A stretch of DNA of 39,870 nt from a virus. Location: positions 1 to 39,870 of IMG/VR virus record IMGVR_UViG_3300020470_000056; one strand, written 5' to 3'. Each line of letters opens with the position of its first letter. Position 1 is the first letter of the stretch. The translations under genes were made by a program, and so were the position numbers. Of this stretch, positions 31,714-37,358 are shown one piece after another. The notes under the pieces were generated by a model, which saw only the letters and a list, made by a program, of their open reading frames with translations, was not told where the DNA came from and searched no databases.

Positions 31714-31836
31714 ATGGCACAAGTCACATACAGAGGAGTTCAGTACGACACAAATCGTCCTAAGCAAATCGTGAATAACAAGAAGGAACTCGTGTATCGA
31801 GGAGTCCCAGTCAACAAGGAGGCAGTATGCAAGTAG
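31714..31836 (+). CDS. DUF4278-like small protein (40 aa)
   Basis: MAQVTYRGVQYDTN at the start and ELVYRGVPV near the end give the YRGxxYD / YRG pattern of DUF4278, a short cyanobacterial and cyanophage family of unknown function. It is preceded by TAGGAGAAA, a good ribosome site, 33 bases after the riboswitch-like element, so this is the gene such an element would most naturally control. Its last 10 bases overlap the next micropeptide. Confidence 0.7.
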   Translation: MAQVTYRGVQYDTNRPKQIVNNKKELVYRGVPVNKEAVCK

Positions 31837-31919
31837 TTGCAGAAATTTCTCTTGGAATCGCAGTTGTTTTAACTTTAATCTACGGAGAGGTTCGTCTTCT
31901 TCAAGCGTTAAGGGTATAA
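31827..31919 (+). CDS. single-TM micropeptide (30 aa)
   Basis: From ATG 31827: MQVVAEISLGIAVVLTLIYG followed by EVRLLQALRV. It has one hydrophobic helix and a short amphipathic, positively charged tail, like small photosynthetic-complex subunits, but I do not identify it. GGAGGCAG just upstream could serve as ribosome site; it overlaps the DUF4278-like gene by 10 bases. Confidence 0.5.
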   Translation: MQVVAEISLGIAVVLTLIYGEVRLLQALRV

Positions 31920-31923
31920 GACA

Positions 31924-32109
31924 ATGCTAAGAATCCATTTTAGCTGGGGTGCACCAGATTTACCAGACTATGATCCTGAGAAACACGACCCTGACAAAGT
32001 ATTCGCAATGCTATGTTACAGGGGCATCCATTACGCAAAATGGGTATATTTACAACCTTTTAATATGACACACTGGAATCTGTTTGACCCTAGACAAACA
32101 GAGAAATAA
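31924..32109 (+). CDS. small hypothetical protein (61 aa)
   Basis: MLRIHFSWGAPDLPDYDPEK at the start, then DKVFAMLCYRGIHYAKWVYL and an aromatic tail. Soluble, rich in Asp, Pro and aromatics, no signal. Not recognised. It is the last gene before the terminator hairpin at 32123-32148. Confidence 0.6.
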   Translation: MLRIHFSWGAPDLPDYDPEKHDPDKVFAMLCYRGIHYAKWVYLQPFNMTHWNLFDPRQTEK

Positions 32110-32119
32110 CATGTATAAT
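32091..32119 (+). promoter_or_regulatory. possible sigma70-type promoter
   Basis: TAGACA at 32091-32096, 17-base spacer, TATAAT at 32114-32119. Its predicted start (about 32126) falls in the following hairpin, which would then be the 5' end of the next transcript as well as a terminator for the previous one. Confidence 0.5.
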
Positions 32120-32122
32120 ATA

Positions 32123-32148
32123 GGAGACCTTATGGTCTCCTTTTCTTT
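32123..32148 (+). terminator. Rho-independent terminator
   Basis: GGAGACC 32123-32129 pairs with GGTCTCC 32134-32140 around TTAT, followed by TTTTCTTT. Fourteen bases after the stop at 32109. Confidence 0.85.
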
Positions 32149-32157
32149 AAGAAAAAT

Positions 32158-32310
32158 ATGGACTACAATAGAATTAAAGAAATAGCACATCAACTTAAAG
32201 AGTTGTCTGCAGAATTAGAAGATGCTATCAAGGAAAACCCAGATAGATATCTTGAAGCATCATACAATGCTCCTGCATCAACTTTATCTTATAAAGACAT
32301 TATTGAATAA
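32158..32310 (+). CDS. small helical hypothetical protein (50 aa)
   Basis: MDYNRIKEIAHQLKELSAEL, then EDAIKENPDRYLEAS and a polar tail. One amphipathic helix of heptad type, probably an oligomerising small protein. Not recognised. Its TAA shares a base with the start of the next gene (TAATG). Confidence 0.55.
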   Translation: MDYNRIKEIAHQLKELSAELEDAIKENPDRYLEASYNAPASTLSYKDIIE

Positions 32311-32435
32311 TGGAAAGAGAACCTTGGGACTCACCCCTAGATGATGAGCAATCATCAACAGAGCAAGAATCTGGTGACATCTTATTTGAAGACGAGCCAA
32401 GAATCAAATTGAAATTTACAGATTATAAAGGTTGA
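32310..32435 (+). CDS. small acidic hypothetical protein (41 aa)
   Basis: An acidic peptide (PLDDEQSSTEQESGDILFED, then EPRIKLKFTDYKG) starting in a TAATG overlap and ending in a TTGA overlap with the nuclease gene. The tight coupling at both ends is the main argument for coding. It could be a partner of the downstream nuclease; no motif shows this. Confidence 0.55.
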   Translation: MEREPWDSPLDDEQSSTEQESGDILFEDEPRIKLKFTDYKG

Positions 32436-32770
32436 AAACACAAAGTGCTAAAGGAAAAGGCAGACGCTTTCAACAATGGGTAAGGGACATGCTCATTGAG
32501 CATCGTAATGTACACCCTGAGGACATTGAGTCTAGGAGTATGGGTGCAGGAGGAGAAGATATAATCATGGCAAGGGATGCCAGAAAGAAATTCCCATTCA
32601 GTATTGAGTGTAAGAATGTAGAGAAGTTGAATGTATATGAAGCATACGCACAGGCAGAAGCAAACTCAGGAGACCACGAGCCTATACTCTTCATGAAAAA
32701 GAATCGTAAGAAACCTCTAGTGGTTGTGGACGCAGAGTGGTTTGTCAAGAATTTCGGGGTTGACAAGTAG
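32432..32770 (+). CDS. PD-(D/E)XK family nuclease (TTG start)
   Basis: 112 aa from TTG 32432, the only start consistent with the N-terminal motif GKGRRFQQWVRDML. The fold signature is clear: conserved helix with RRFQQWVRD, SMGAGGEDIIMARDARK (metal-binding Asp), FSIECKNVEKLNVYEAYAQA (ExK) and a final strand PLVVVDAEWFVK. This is the layout of small resolvase/VRR-type endonucleases; a Holliday-junction or DNA-end role is plausible, and host DNA degradation is possible. Small and single-domain. Confidence 0.8.
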   Translation: MKTQSAKGKGRRFQQWVRDMLIEHRNVHPEDIESRSMGAGGEDIIMARDARKKFPFSIECKNVEKLNVYEAYAQAEANSGDHEPILFMKKNRKKPLVVVDAEWFVKNFGVDK

Positions 32771-32788
32771 GAAGGTCACCTATATAAT
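32760..32788 (+). promoter_or_regulatory. sigma70-type promoter
   Basis: TTGACA at 32760-32765, 17-base spacer, perfect TATAAT at 32783-32788. It overlaps the end of the nuclease gene and drives the small gene at 32814 and the two oxygenase genes after it. A palindrome TACCTAGGTA follows near the start site. Confidence 0.8.
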
Positions 32789-32813
32789 AGATGAGTTGTA
32801 CCTAGGTAAACCA

Positions 32814-32957
32814 ATGGAGTATCAAGAAGATTCCGATTTTCTGATGGATGCTGTAGAAATACTTATTGACCAACTGCACAGTTTAGTTAATGAAGGACGC
32901 ATTGATGACGCTATCGTTGTCAGTGAAAGAATTCGTGAGTTGCAGGAGATGCGATGA
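32814..32957 (+). CDS. small hypothetical protein (47 aa)
   Basis: ATG 32814, about 20 bases after the expected transcript start, gives MEYQEDSDFLMDAVEILIDQ, then LHSLVNEGRIDDAIVVSERI and RELQEMR. It is acidic, helical, with a heptad-like hydrophobic pattern. Not recognised. ATGA overlap with the oxygenase downstream. Confidence 0.6.
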   Translation: MEYQEDSDFLMDAVEILIDQLHSLVNEGRIDDAIVVSERIRELQEMR

Positions 32958-33571
32958 CCGTTGTTAGTATGTTTAGTGTGCCCCTCATACACTATGAGAT
33001 TGCGAATTGGCATATCGCCAAGAAGAAAATCAAAGAGGCACTCCCAGACATACAAGAGTCTATGCTTGAATCTAACGGACAAGTCTACACAGACTTCTTC
33101 GATGAAGAATTAAAGTATAAACTACCTGACTGGAGTGATGTTGTCATTGATATCATCACTCCTTATCTACAAGATTTCACAGGGAAAACACGTGTAGAAT
33201 TTACTGACATGTGGTTTCAAACTGCATTGAAAGGGATGTCACATGGTTGTCATAACCATGGTGCTTCTGGGTGGTCGTCAGTAATTTACTTGGACTATGA
33301 TGAGAAAGTGCATCGTCCAACTAAATTCTATTCTCCATTTAGTAACCCTTGGAATGGAAAGTTAGAAGACTATTTGCCACCAGTAAAAGAAGGTGACATG
33401 GTAATCTTTCCATCCCATATCACACACGAAGCAGAAGATAATACATCAGATGTGCCACGCACAATCATTTCATATAATATGAGAGGTAAAACTGACATAG
33501 TCAAACGCACACTCTGGGATGACGAGGGTGACCCCAAGATAATTATTAGAGAATACCGAGAAGACTGTTGA
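32954..33571 (+). CDS. 2OG-Fe(II) oxygenase-like protein
   Basis: 205 aa. The proximal His cluster SHGCHNHGASGWSSVIYL (H97, H100, H102), a long strand region, then GDMVIFPSHITHEAED with H155/H158 and PRTIISYNMRGK carrying the 2OG-binding Arg. Similar layout to the left-end paralogues, but with SGW in place of the SxxSG motif. Its start overlaps the small gene before by 4 bases and its stop the next oxygenase by 4. Confidence 0.75.
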   Translation: MTVVSMFSVPLIHYEIANWHIAKKKIKEALPDIQESMLESNGQVYTDFFDEELKYKLPDWSDVVIDIITPYLQDFTGKTRVEFTDMWFQTALKGMSHGCHNHGASGWSSVIYLDYDEKVHRPTKFYSPFSNPWNGKLEDYLPPVKEGDMVIFPSHITHEAEDNTSDVPRTIISYNMRGKTDIVKRTLWDDEGDPKIIIREYREDC

Positions 33572-34173
33572 AAGAAATTGTAACCTACAAAGGTAAACTA
33601 TGTGAGAAGGAGTCAGACTTTATATGGGGTGACTACATCGAAGAGGATGTAGTAAAAGGACTATATCATTTCTGGCATCATCAAAACATACTTGCTCGTC
33701 ATGAAGGCATGGTCTATGAGGGTGGGGATAAGTATGTTGATAAAGAGTACAAGGATTCACTAGACTTACATGTCCCTGTTTCCTTACATTTACCTGAGAT
33801 TCACAACTATTTGATGTCACTTCAAGGGGTATTAAATAAATATCTCGAGAGGTTTCCTTTCGCAGAACTATCAAGATTTGAAATAGTAGAGCCGCTATCC
33901 CTCCAACACTATCCTATTGGTGGTGGATTTAAAGAGTGGCACACAGAAAGGGCAAACTCTTCACCTGGCAATGTCTATAGACACCTAGTGTTTATGACAT
34001 ATTTGAATGACGTGCCTGACGGAGGCACAGAGTGGTTTCATCAAGACAAATATGTCCCTGCCAAAAGGGGATACACTGTCATATGGCCATCAGATTGGAC
34101 ACACTTCCATAGAGGTGTTGTTTCAAACACATCGGAAAAATTTATTATTACAGGGTGGTTTTCTTTCACATAG
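33568..34173 (+). CDS. 2OG-Fe(II) oxygenase-like protein, prolyl-4-hydroxylase type (TTG start)
   Basis: 201 aa from TTG 33568 in a TTGA overlap. The metal motif is HTE (H125/E127, an HxE variant) in EWHTERANSSPGN; then RHLVFMTYLNDVPDGGTEWF, YTVIWPSDWTHFHRGV with H179 or H181, and Lys in SEKFIITGW. The DGGTEWF strand and WTHxHRGV block are characteristic of the P4H/phytanoyl-like 2OG group, different from TIGR02466. Substrate unknown. Confidence 0.85.
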   Translation: MKEIVTYKGKLCEKESDFIWGDYIEEDVVKGLYHFWHHQNILARHEGMVYEGGDKYVDKEYKDSLDLHVPVSLHLPEIHNYLMSLQGVLNKYLERFPFAELSRFEIVEPLSLQHYPIGGGFKEWHTERANSSPGNVYRHLVFMTYLNDVPDGGTEWFHQDKYVPAKRGYTVIWPSDWTHFHRGVVSNTSEKFIITGWFSFT

Positions 34174-34182
34174 TGTGCTACA

Positions 34183-34440
34183 ATGACAAGGTTATACAAA
34201 CCACACATGAAACCTATTGTCATCACAGAGCGATTCCCATACCGATACGTCGAAGCAGGGACTCTGGATAACGGATTCCCTGACTACAGAATTCAAAAAT
34301 TTAATGAGTATACTCAGAGATATAAAGACATGTATCTTTGCGACAACGGTATGCAAATGGAAACTGCAATCGAAGACTTTGAATACACAAAGTGGTTAGA
34401 CCCCGCAGATGACGTCCAAGCCTATATAAAAAACAACTAA
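34183..34440 (+). CDS. hypothetical protein (85 aa)
   Basis: From ATG 34183; a second ATG at 34207 is possible. Sequence ERFPYRYVEAGTLDNGFPDY, YTQRYKDMYLCDNGMQMETA and WLDPADDVQAYIKNN: aromatic, soluble, mixed charge, no recognised motif. It is nine bases downstream of the oxygenase and ten bases before the next gene, in the same run. Confidence 0.6.
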   Translation: MTRLYKPHMKPIVITERFPYRYVEAGTLDNGFPDYRIQKFNEYTQRYKDMYLCDNGMQMETAIEDFEYTKWLDPADDVQAYIKNN

Positions 34441-34450
34441 TTTTCTTACT

Positions 34451-34789
34451 ATGTCCTGCCAAAATTTTGATAAAGCTGTCCACTATGCAAAGGCAGCGTT
34501 TAAGGATGCATTGGAGACCGAAGAATTGAAAGACGAGACACTTAGTCTCCTCTTTCATTACTACCAAGGATTGAAAACAATTAGAGACGAGATGCCAAAG
34601 CACGAGCATCAAGAGTCAGAGCCTATGTTTTTGTCTGACGCTACCGAGGACTACAGTTACAACCTCGCAGGAGCAGACCTCAGTGTGCCATCTAGAGGAG
34701 TTGATAATATTTCCTTCACACCTGATGTAAATATGGAAGACTACATCCAGTTTAGTAGTGACGTTGATTACGGAGAGACATTAGAATAA
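34451..34789 (+). CDS. conserved-looking hypothetical protein (112 aa)
   Basis: The N-terminal half is helical (CQNFDKAVHYAKAAFKDALE and SLLFHYYQGLKTIRDEMP); the C-terminal half is acidic with Ser/Asp-rich disordered stretches. Not recognised. It is the last gene before the light-related promoter at 34844, and the transcription unit ends around here; no strong terminator is seen, though a hairpin GACAGT/ACTGTC lies at 34817-34834. Confidence 0.6.
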   Translation: MSCQNFDKAVHYAKAAFKDALETEELKDETLSLLFHYYQGLKTIRDEMPKHEHQESEPMFLSDATEDYSYNLAGADLSVPSRGVDNISFTPDVNMEDYIQFSSDVDYGETLE

Positions 34790-34816
34790 GTTATATTTCT
34801 TATTAAAAAAACATAA

Positions 34817-34834
34817 GACAGTCACGAAACTGTC
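34817..34834. repeat. 6-bp inverted repeat upstream of hli promoter
   Basis: GACAGT at 34817-34822 and ACTGTC at 34829-34834 around CACGAA, ten bases before the -35 box. It could be a terminator-like stem without T-run or an operator for the hli promoter. Confidence 0.35.
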
Positions 34835-34843
34835 ACACCGTCC

Positions 34844-34872
34844 TTGACAAAGTTTACAATTTGATATATAGT
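34844..34872 (+). promoter_or_regulatory. sigma70-type promoter of the hli/micropeptide operon
   Basis: TTGACA at 34844-34849, 17-base spacer starting AAGTT, then TATAGT at 34867-34872. It is nearly identical in layout to the psbA promoter at 38785-38813 (same TTGACAAAGTT and TATAGTAT). Confidence 0.85.
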
Positions 34873-34898
34873 ATATACATTGTCACATAACTTAACAA

Positions 34899-35099
34899 AT
34901 GACAGTTATTACTGAATCAGGTGGAAGACAGAATGCTTTTCCAAATGAGACTCAACCCTACCTCGACACAGAGTATAAAGGTTACGGTCCTACTGCAGAA
35001 TTACTGAATGGCAGACTTGCCATGCTTGGTTTTACTACAGGACTTATTTCATACATTGCCACAGGCAGTTTTTTCTTCTTTGGCATCCTCGGATTCTAA
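34899..35099 (+). CDS. hli: high-light-inducible protein (66 aa)
   Basis: The chlorophyll-binding signature TAELLNGRLAMLGFTTGLIS (E..N-R motif) begins at about residue 32, within one membrane helix; a polar N-terminal extension precedes it and the end is FFFFGILGF. Hli proteins bind chlorophyll/carotenoid in thylakoids, dissipate excess light energy and help photosystem assembly. Phage copies are thought to protect the photosystems during infection. First gene after the strong promoter. Confidence 0.93.
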   Translation: MTVITESGGRQNAFPNETQPYLDTEYKGYGPTAELLNGRLAMLGFTTGLISYIATGSFFFFGILGF

Positions 35100-35134
35100 A
35101 GACAACAACGTAAACACTATTAAAGGACACTATC

Positions 35135-35242
35135 ATGACTCCAGAAGCAGAAAGATTTAACGGATGGGCAGCGATGCTCGGTTTCGTAGCAGCAGTAGGC
35201 GCATACGCAACAACTGGTCAAGTAATTCCTGGTATTTTCTAA
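35135..35242 (+). CDS. hli: high-light-inducible protein, very short (35 aa)
   Basis: MTPEAERFNGWAAMLGFVAA is a near-perfect Hli motif (ExxNGxAAMLGF), followed by VGAYATTGQVIPGIF. At 35 residues it is just one chlorophyll-binding helix. AAAGGACAC lies upstream. Its TAA shares a base with the next hli start (TAATG). Confidence 0.9.
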   Translation: MTPEAERFNGWAAMLGFVAAVGAYATTGQVIPGIF

Positions 35243-35418
35243 TGAATACCAAAACTCTTAAGCAAAAATCAGTAGATAAACTCTTTGAGAAAAACTCAAG
35301 AGTAGAGCCTCAAAAGATTTGGGCAGAGACTTGGAATGGTAGAGCAGCAATGGTTGGACTTATTGCTGCAGCAGTATCAGACCTTACAACAGGTCATATG
35401 TTCTTTGGAATATTCTAA
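35242..35418 (+). CDS. hli: high-light-inducible protein (58 aa)
   Basis: I chose ATG 35242 in the TAATG overlap. A basic N terminus is followed by AETWNGRAAMVGLIAAAVSD, again the ExxNGRAAM helix, ending GHMFFGIF. Three tandem hli genes of different length suggest separate partners or pigments. It overlaps the next gene by one base. Confidence 0.9.
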   Translation: MNTKTLKQKSVDKLFEKNSRVEPQKIWAETWNGRAAMVGLIAAAVSDLTTGHMFFGIF

Positions 35419-35609
35419 TGATACTAGAGGCAGATTATAATACTTGGGTCAACACTATACTGTTTCCTTTTCTACCAGTCATTACGGTATTCTTGTGCAG
35501 TTGGTTGATGCTTGGTGATTTGCCATGGAATGATGAAGATGACGATGACGACGATGGTGGAGGCGGTGTCATGAGTCCAGTATATAATTACGCTCCACAA
35601 GGCACTTAA
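35418..35609 (+). CDS. single-TM protein with acidic tail (63 aa)
   Basis: One membrane helix (TILFPFLPVITVFLCSWLML, residues about 13-32), then DLPWNDEDDDDDD, a poly-Asp stretch, then GGGG and an aromatic end. The acidic tail could bind cations or basic partners at the membrane surface. TAATG-coupled to hli 35242, so it is expressed with the light-protection genes. Not recognised by name. Confidence 0.7.
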   Translation: MILEADYNTWVNTILFPFLPVITVFLCSWLMLGDLPWNDEDDDDDDGGGGVMSPVYNYAPQGT

Positions 35610-35610
35610 G

Positions 35611-35618
35611 TATAAATA
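35611..35618 (+). promoter_or_regulatory. T4-type late promoter TATAAATA
   Basis: A perfect TATAAATA in the short gap after 35609. It lies only 4 bases before ATG 35622, so the first micropeptide would be leaderless from this promoter; the later ones (35729, 35823) are the more natural targets. Confidence 0.55.
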
Positions 35619-35621
35619 CTC

Positions 35622-35732
35622 ATGATAGAGTTGTCATTACTATTATTGAATAATAACCAGATTCGAGACCTTCTCGAGTTTGGTTTCTTTCTTACAGTCG
35701 GTATCACCGCAGGAGCAGCAGGACTATTATGA
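35622..35732 (+). CDS. single-TM micropeptide (36 aa)
   Basis: MIELSLLLLNNNQIRDLLEF followed by GFFLTVGITAGAAGLL. A short amphipathic start and one membrane helix with small residues (G/A), similar in size to photosystem and cytochrome b6f micro-subunits, but I cannot match it to PsbT, PsbM, PetN, PetG or PsaM. It shares ATGA with the next micropeptide. Confidence 0.5.
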   Translation: MIELSLLLLNNNQIRDLLEFGFFLTVGITAGAAGLL

Positions 35733-35818
35733 AATCATACTTAATCAGTGTCTTATTCTTTGCGTGTTTAGCAGCAGCAGTTGCTTACGCACCAACATTA
35801 GCTTACGCACTAAAATAA
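35729..35818 (+). CDS. single-TM or exported micropeptide (29 aa)
   Basis: MKSYLISVLFFACLAAAVAY followed by APTLAYALK. It has a positive start, a hydrophobic core and AYA, which could be a cleavable signal peptide leaving almost nothing, so a membrane-resident peptide is more likely. Overlaps its upstream neighbour by 4 bases. Function unknown. Confidence 0.5.
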   Translation: MKSYLISVLFFACLAAAVAYAPTLAYALK

Positions 35819-35822
35819 AACG

Positions 35823-35903
35823 ATGAAACCTATACCCTTAGCAAGTGTACCTTGGATATTTCTATGTGCAGTAGGTCTTGCCACTACTACAGTATTAGTT
35901 TGA
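35823..35903 (+). CDS. single-TM micropeptide (26 aa)
   Basis: MKPIPLASVPWIFLCAVGLA followed by TTTVLV. One hydrophobic helix after a short basic start. The spacing of 4 bases to the previous stop and equal strand and type to the two before suggest a real peptide, but at 26 residues the statistical case for coding is weak. Confidence 0.45.
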   Translation: MKPIPLASVPWIFLCAVGLATTTVLV

Positions 35904-35918
35904 CTATATAAAATATAG

Positions 35919-36128
35919 TTGCTCAATAATACAGTGGATGGGGAAAGGTTTGCTCTCGTCGGACTATTAAAAGGAGAATGGATTACTCTTAAAAAGTATT
36001 CCAATAAAACTAAACATAAGACGCACTTCATGCAACAGGTTTGCATGATTGCACAGAAACATCTTGGGTCTCAATTTGAGACCTTTAAGGTTGTTCCTAT
36101 GAATCAAAAACCACAGCAATACACATGA
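35919..36128 (+). CDS. hypothetical basic protein (69 aa, non-ATG start)
   Basis: No ATG is suitably placed: TTG 35919 and GTG 35934 are candidates. The sequence GERFALVGLLKGEWITLKKY, SNKTKHKTHFMQQVCMIAQK and a Gln-rich end is basic and soluble. Not recognised. It overlaps the next gene by 4 bases, which supports it being translated. Confidence 0.5.
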   Translation: MLNNTVDGERFALVGLLKGEWITLKKYSNKTKHKTHFMQQVCMIAQKHLGSQFETFKVVPMNQKPQQYT

Positions 36129-36349
36129 ATGAAATCACAATATTCGTATACCTAACATTTTTCATAGGCATATTCGGTATGACCTTTGCTTTTATGTGGA
36201 AGATGATGTCATCTACACTAGCAGAGTTTGACAAACGACCTGTCGACAACTATAATGATGCAATGAGAGCTTACAAAACACATCCAGAAATGGAAGATGT
36301 TAATGAGCCACTTTTAGTATTCAAACAATTACCTGATGAAGATTTATAA
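36125..36349 (+). CDS. single-TM hypothetical protein (74 aa)
   Basis: Residues 5-24 (TIFVYLTFFIGIFGMTFAFM) form a membrane helix; an acidic soluble tail of about 45 residues follows. Probably N-terminus out, tail in the cytoplasm or stroma. Not recognised. ATGA overlap with the gene before, 14-base overlap with the oxygenase after. Confidence 0.65.
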   Translation: MNEITIFVYLTFFIGIFGMTFAFMWKMMSSTLAEFDKRPVDNYNDAMRAYKTHPEMEDVNEPLLVFKQLPDEDL

Positions 36350-36992
36350 CTTCAAGTGTGAAACTTATACACCCTTCGCTCCTTACTGGGATTACTATGT
36401 TGGAGAGAAGGTATCAAAGTTAGACTTCTTCGATTTAAAGGAAGAGATTTTAGGAAAAGAGAAAGAGATAATATCTAAGTATGAATATGAGCATGACTGG
36501 GGCACTGGACTTGGTAAGAGGAGTCTAACTGCTAGGTCTAATCGTTATAACTTATTAAACTTTGAGAATGCAGGAGGACTGAGGACAGAGATACGTTACT
36601 TGCATGATGAGTTTCTAAAGGCATTAGACTTTGAGTATAAGGGTAAGATATATGTCCAGTGTTGGGCGAATGTCATGCGTAAAAATGAGAAGATTAAAGT
36701 CCACTGTCATGGTTTCGGACCGTATTCACATCTAAGTGGACACCTATGCATCCAAGTAAACGAAGATTTATATCCAACCTCAACTAACTACTACAATCCA
36801 TATGGCATAGAGCCATGGTCTTCTCCGAATGCTGCTAACAAGATGACCATCTTTCCAACGTGGTTGAAGCATGGCACTGACAGACATCTAGATGATGTTG
36901 AGAGAATCACAATAGCATTTGACATCATGGATGACCGTGGTTACAATATGGATGTCAAAGATGACATGAAATCTCATTGGGTAGAGTTATGA
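36336..36992 (+). CDS. 2OG-Fe(II) oxygenase-like protein
   Basis: 218 aa. QCWANVMRKNEKIKVHCHGF with H123 and H125, SHLSGHLCIQV, a YNPYGIEPW insertion, then MTIFPTWLKHGTDRH with distal H179 and ERITIAFDIMD with the 2OG-binding Arg. Same superfamily layout as the left-end genes. It is separated from them by over 30 kb and lies beside the tryptophan halogenase, so it may be an independent acquisition. Confidence 0.78.
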   Translation: MKIYNFKCETYTPFAPYWDYYVGEKVSKLDFFDLKEEILGKEKEIISKYEYEHDWGTGLGKRSLTARSNRYNLLNFENAGGLRTEIRYLHDEFLKALDFEYKGKIYVQCWANVMRKNEKIKVHCHGFGPYSHLSGHLCIQVNEDLYPTSTNYYNPYGIEPWSSPNAANKMTIFPTWLKHGTDRHLDDVERITIAFDIMDDRGYNMDVKDDMKSHWVEL

Positions 36993-37273
36993 TTCCAAGT
37001 TTCCGACAAGACGATGGCAACACAGAGTTGAGACAACTTGCACTATTGTGTTTGATTCACCATAATATTCCGCTAAATAGATCAGCGTATGAATTTTGTG
37101 ACCATTGTGTCACCGCAGGATACTTAAACAATATTTCTACAGACGAAGAAGGAATCCGACGTCACGGTGGTGACCTCGTAAGTTTCGCATCTGAAAAACT
37201 CATGAAGCATTTCCATACATGGCAAAACCATGAAGCAGACATCAACCAAAAAAATAATAAAACAAATTATTAA
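36989..37273 (+). CDS. hypothetical protein (94 aa)
   Basis: Start at ATG 36989 in an ATGA overlap. Sequence has DDGNTELRQLALLCLIHHNI, CDHCVTAGYLNN (a CxxC) and EEGIRRHGGDLVSFASEK. The CxxC plus nearby His could bind a metal, but only one pair is visible. Soluble, helical. Not recognised. Its 3' end overlaps the next small gene by 44 bases. Confidence 0.6.
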   Translation: MIPSFRQDDGNTELRQLALLCLIHHNIPLNRSAYEFCDHCVTAGYLNNISTDEEGIRRHGGDLVSFASEKLMKHFHTWQNHEADINQKNNKTNY

Positions 37274-37358
37274 AAATCCACACCTATGGTCACCCGCAGA
37301 AGTAGCGTATGCTAGAATGCAACTACGACTAAGGAAAGAAAAAAAGAAAAAGAAATGA
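37230..37358 (+). CDS. small basic protein (42 aa)
   Basis: From ATG 37230: MKQTSTKKIIKQIIKNPHLW, then SPAEVAYARMQLRLRKEKKK. It resembles a short, Lys-rich cyanophage protein type (KxxKxPxLxSxxELxYxxxQL) that I have seen repeatedly but that has no function assigned. Its TGA overlaps the halogenase ATG (ATGA), which strongly supports it as a gene. Confidence 0.65.
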   Translation: MKQTSTKKIIKQIIKNPHLWSPAEVAYARMQLRLRKEKKKKK

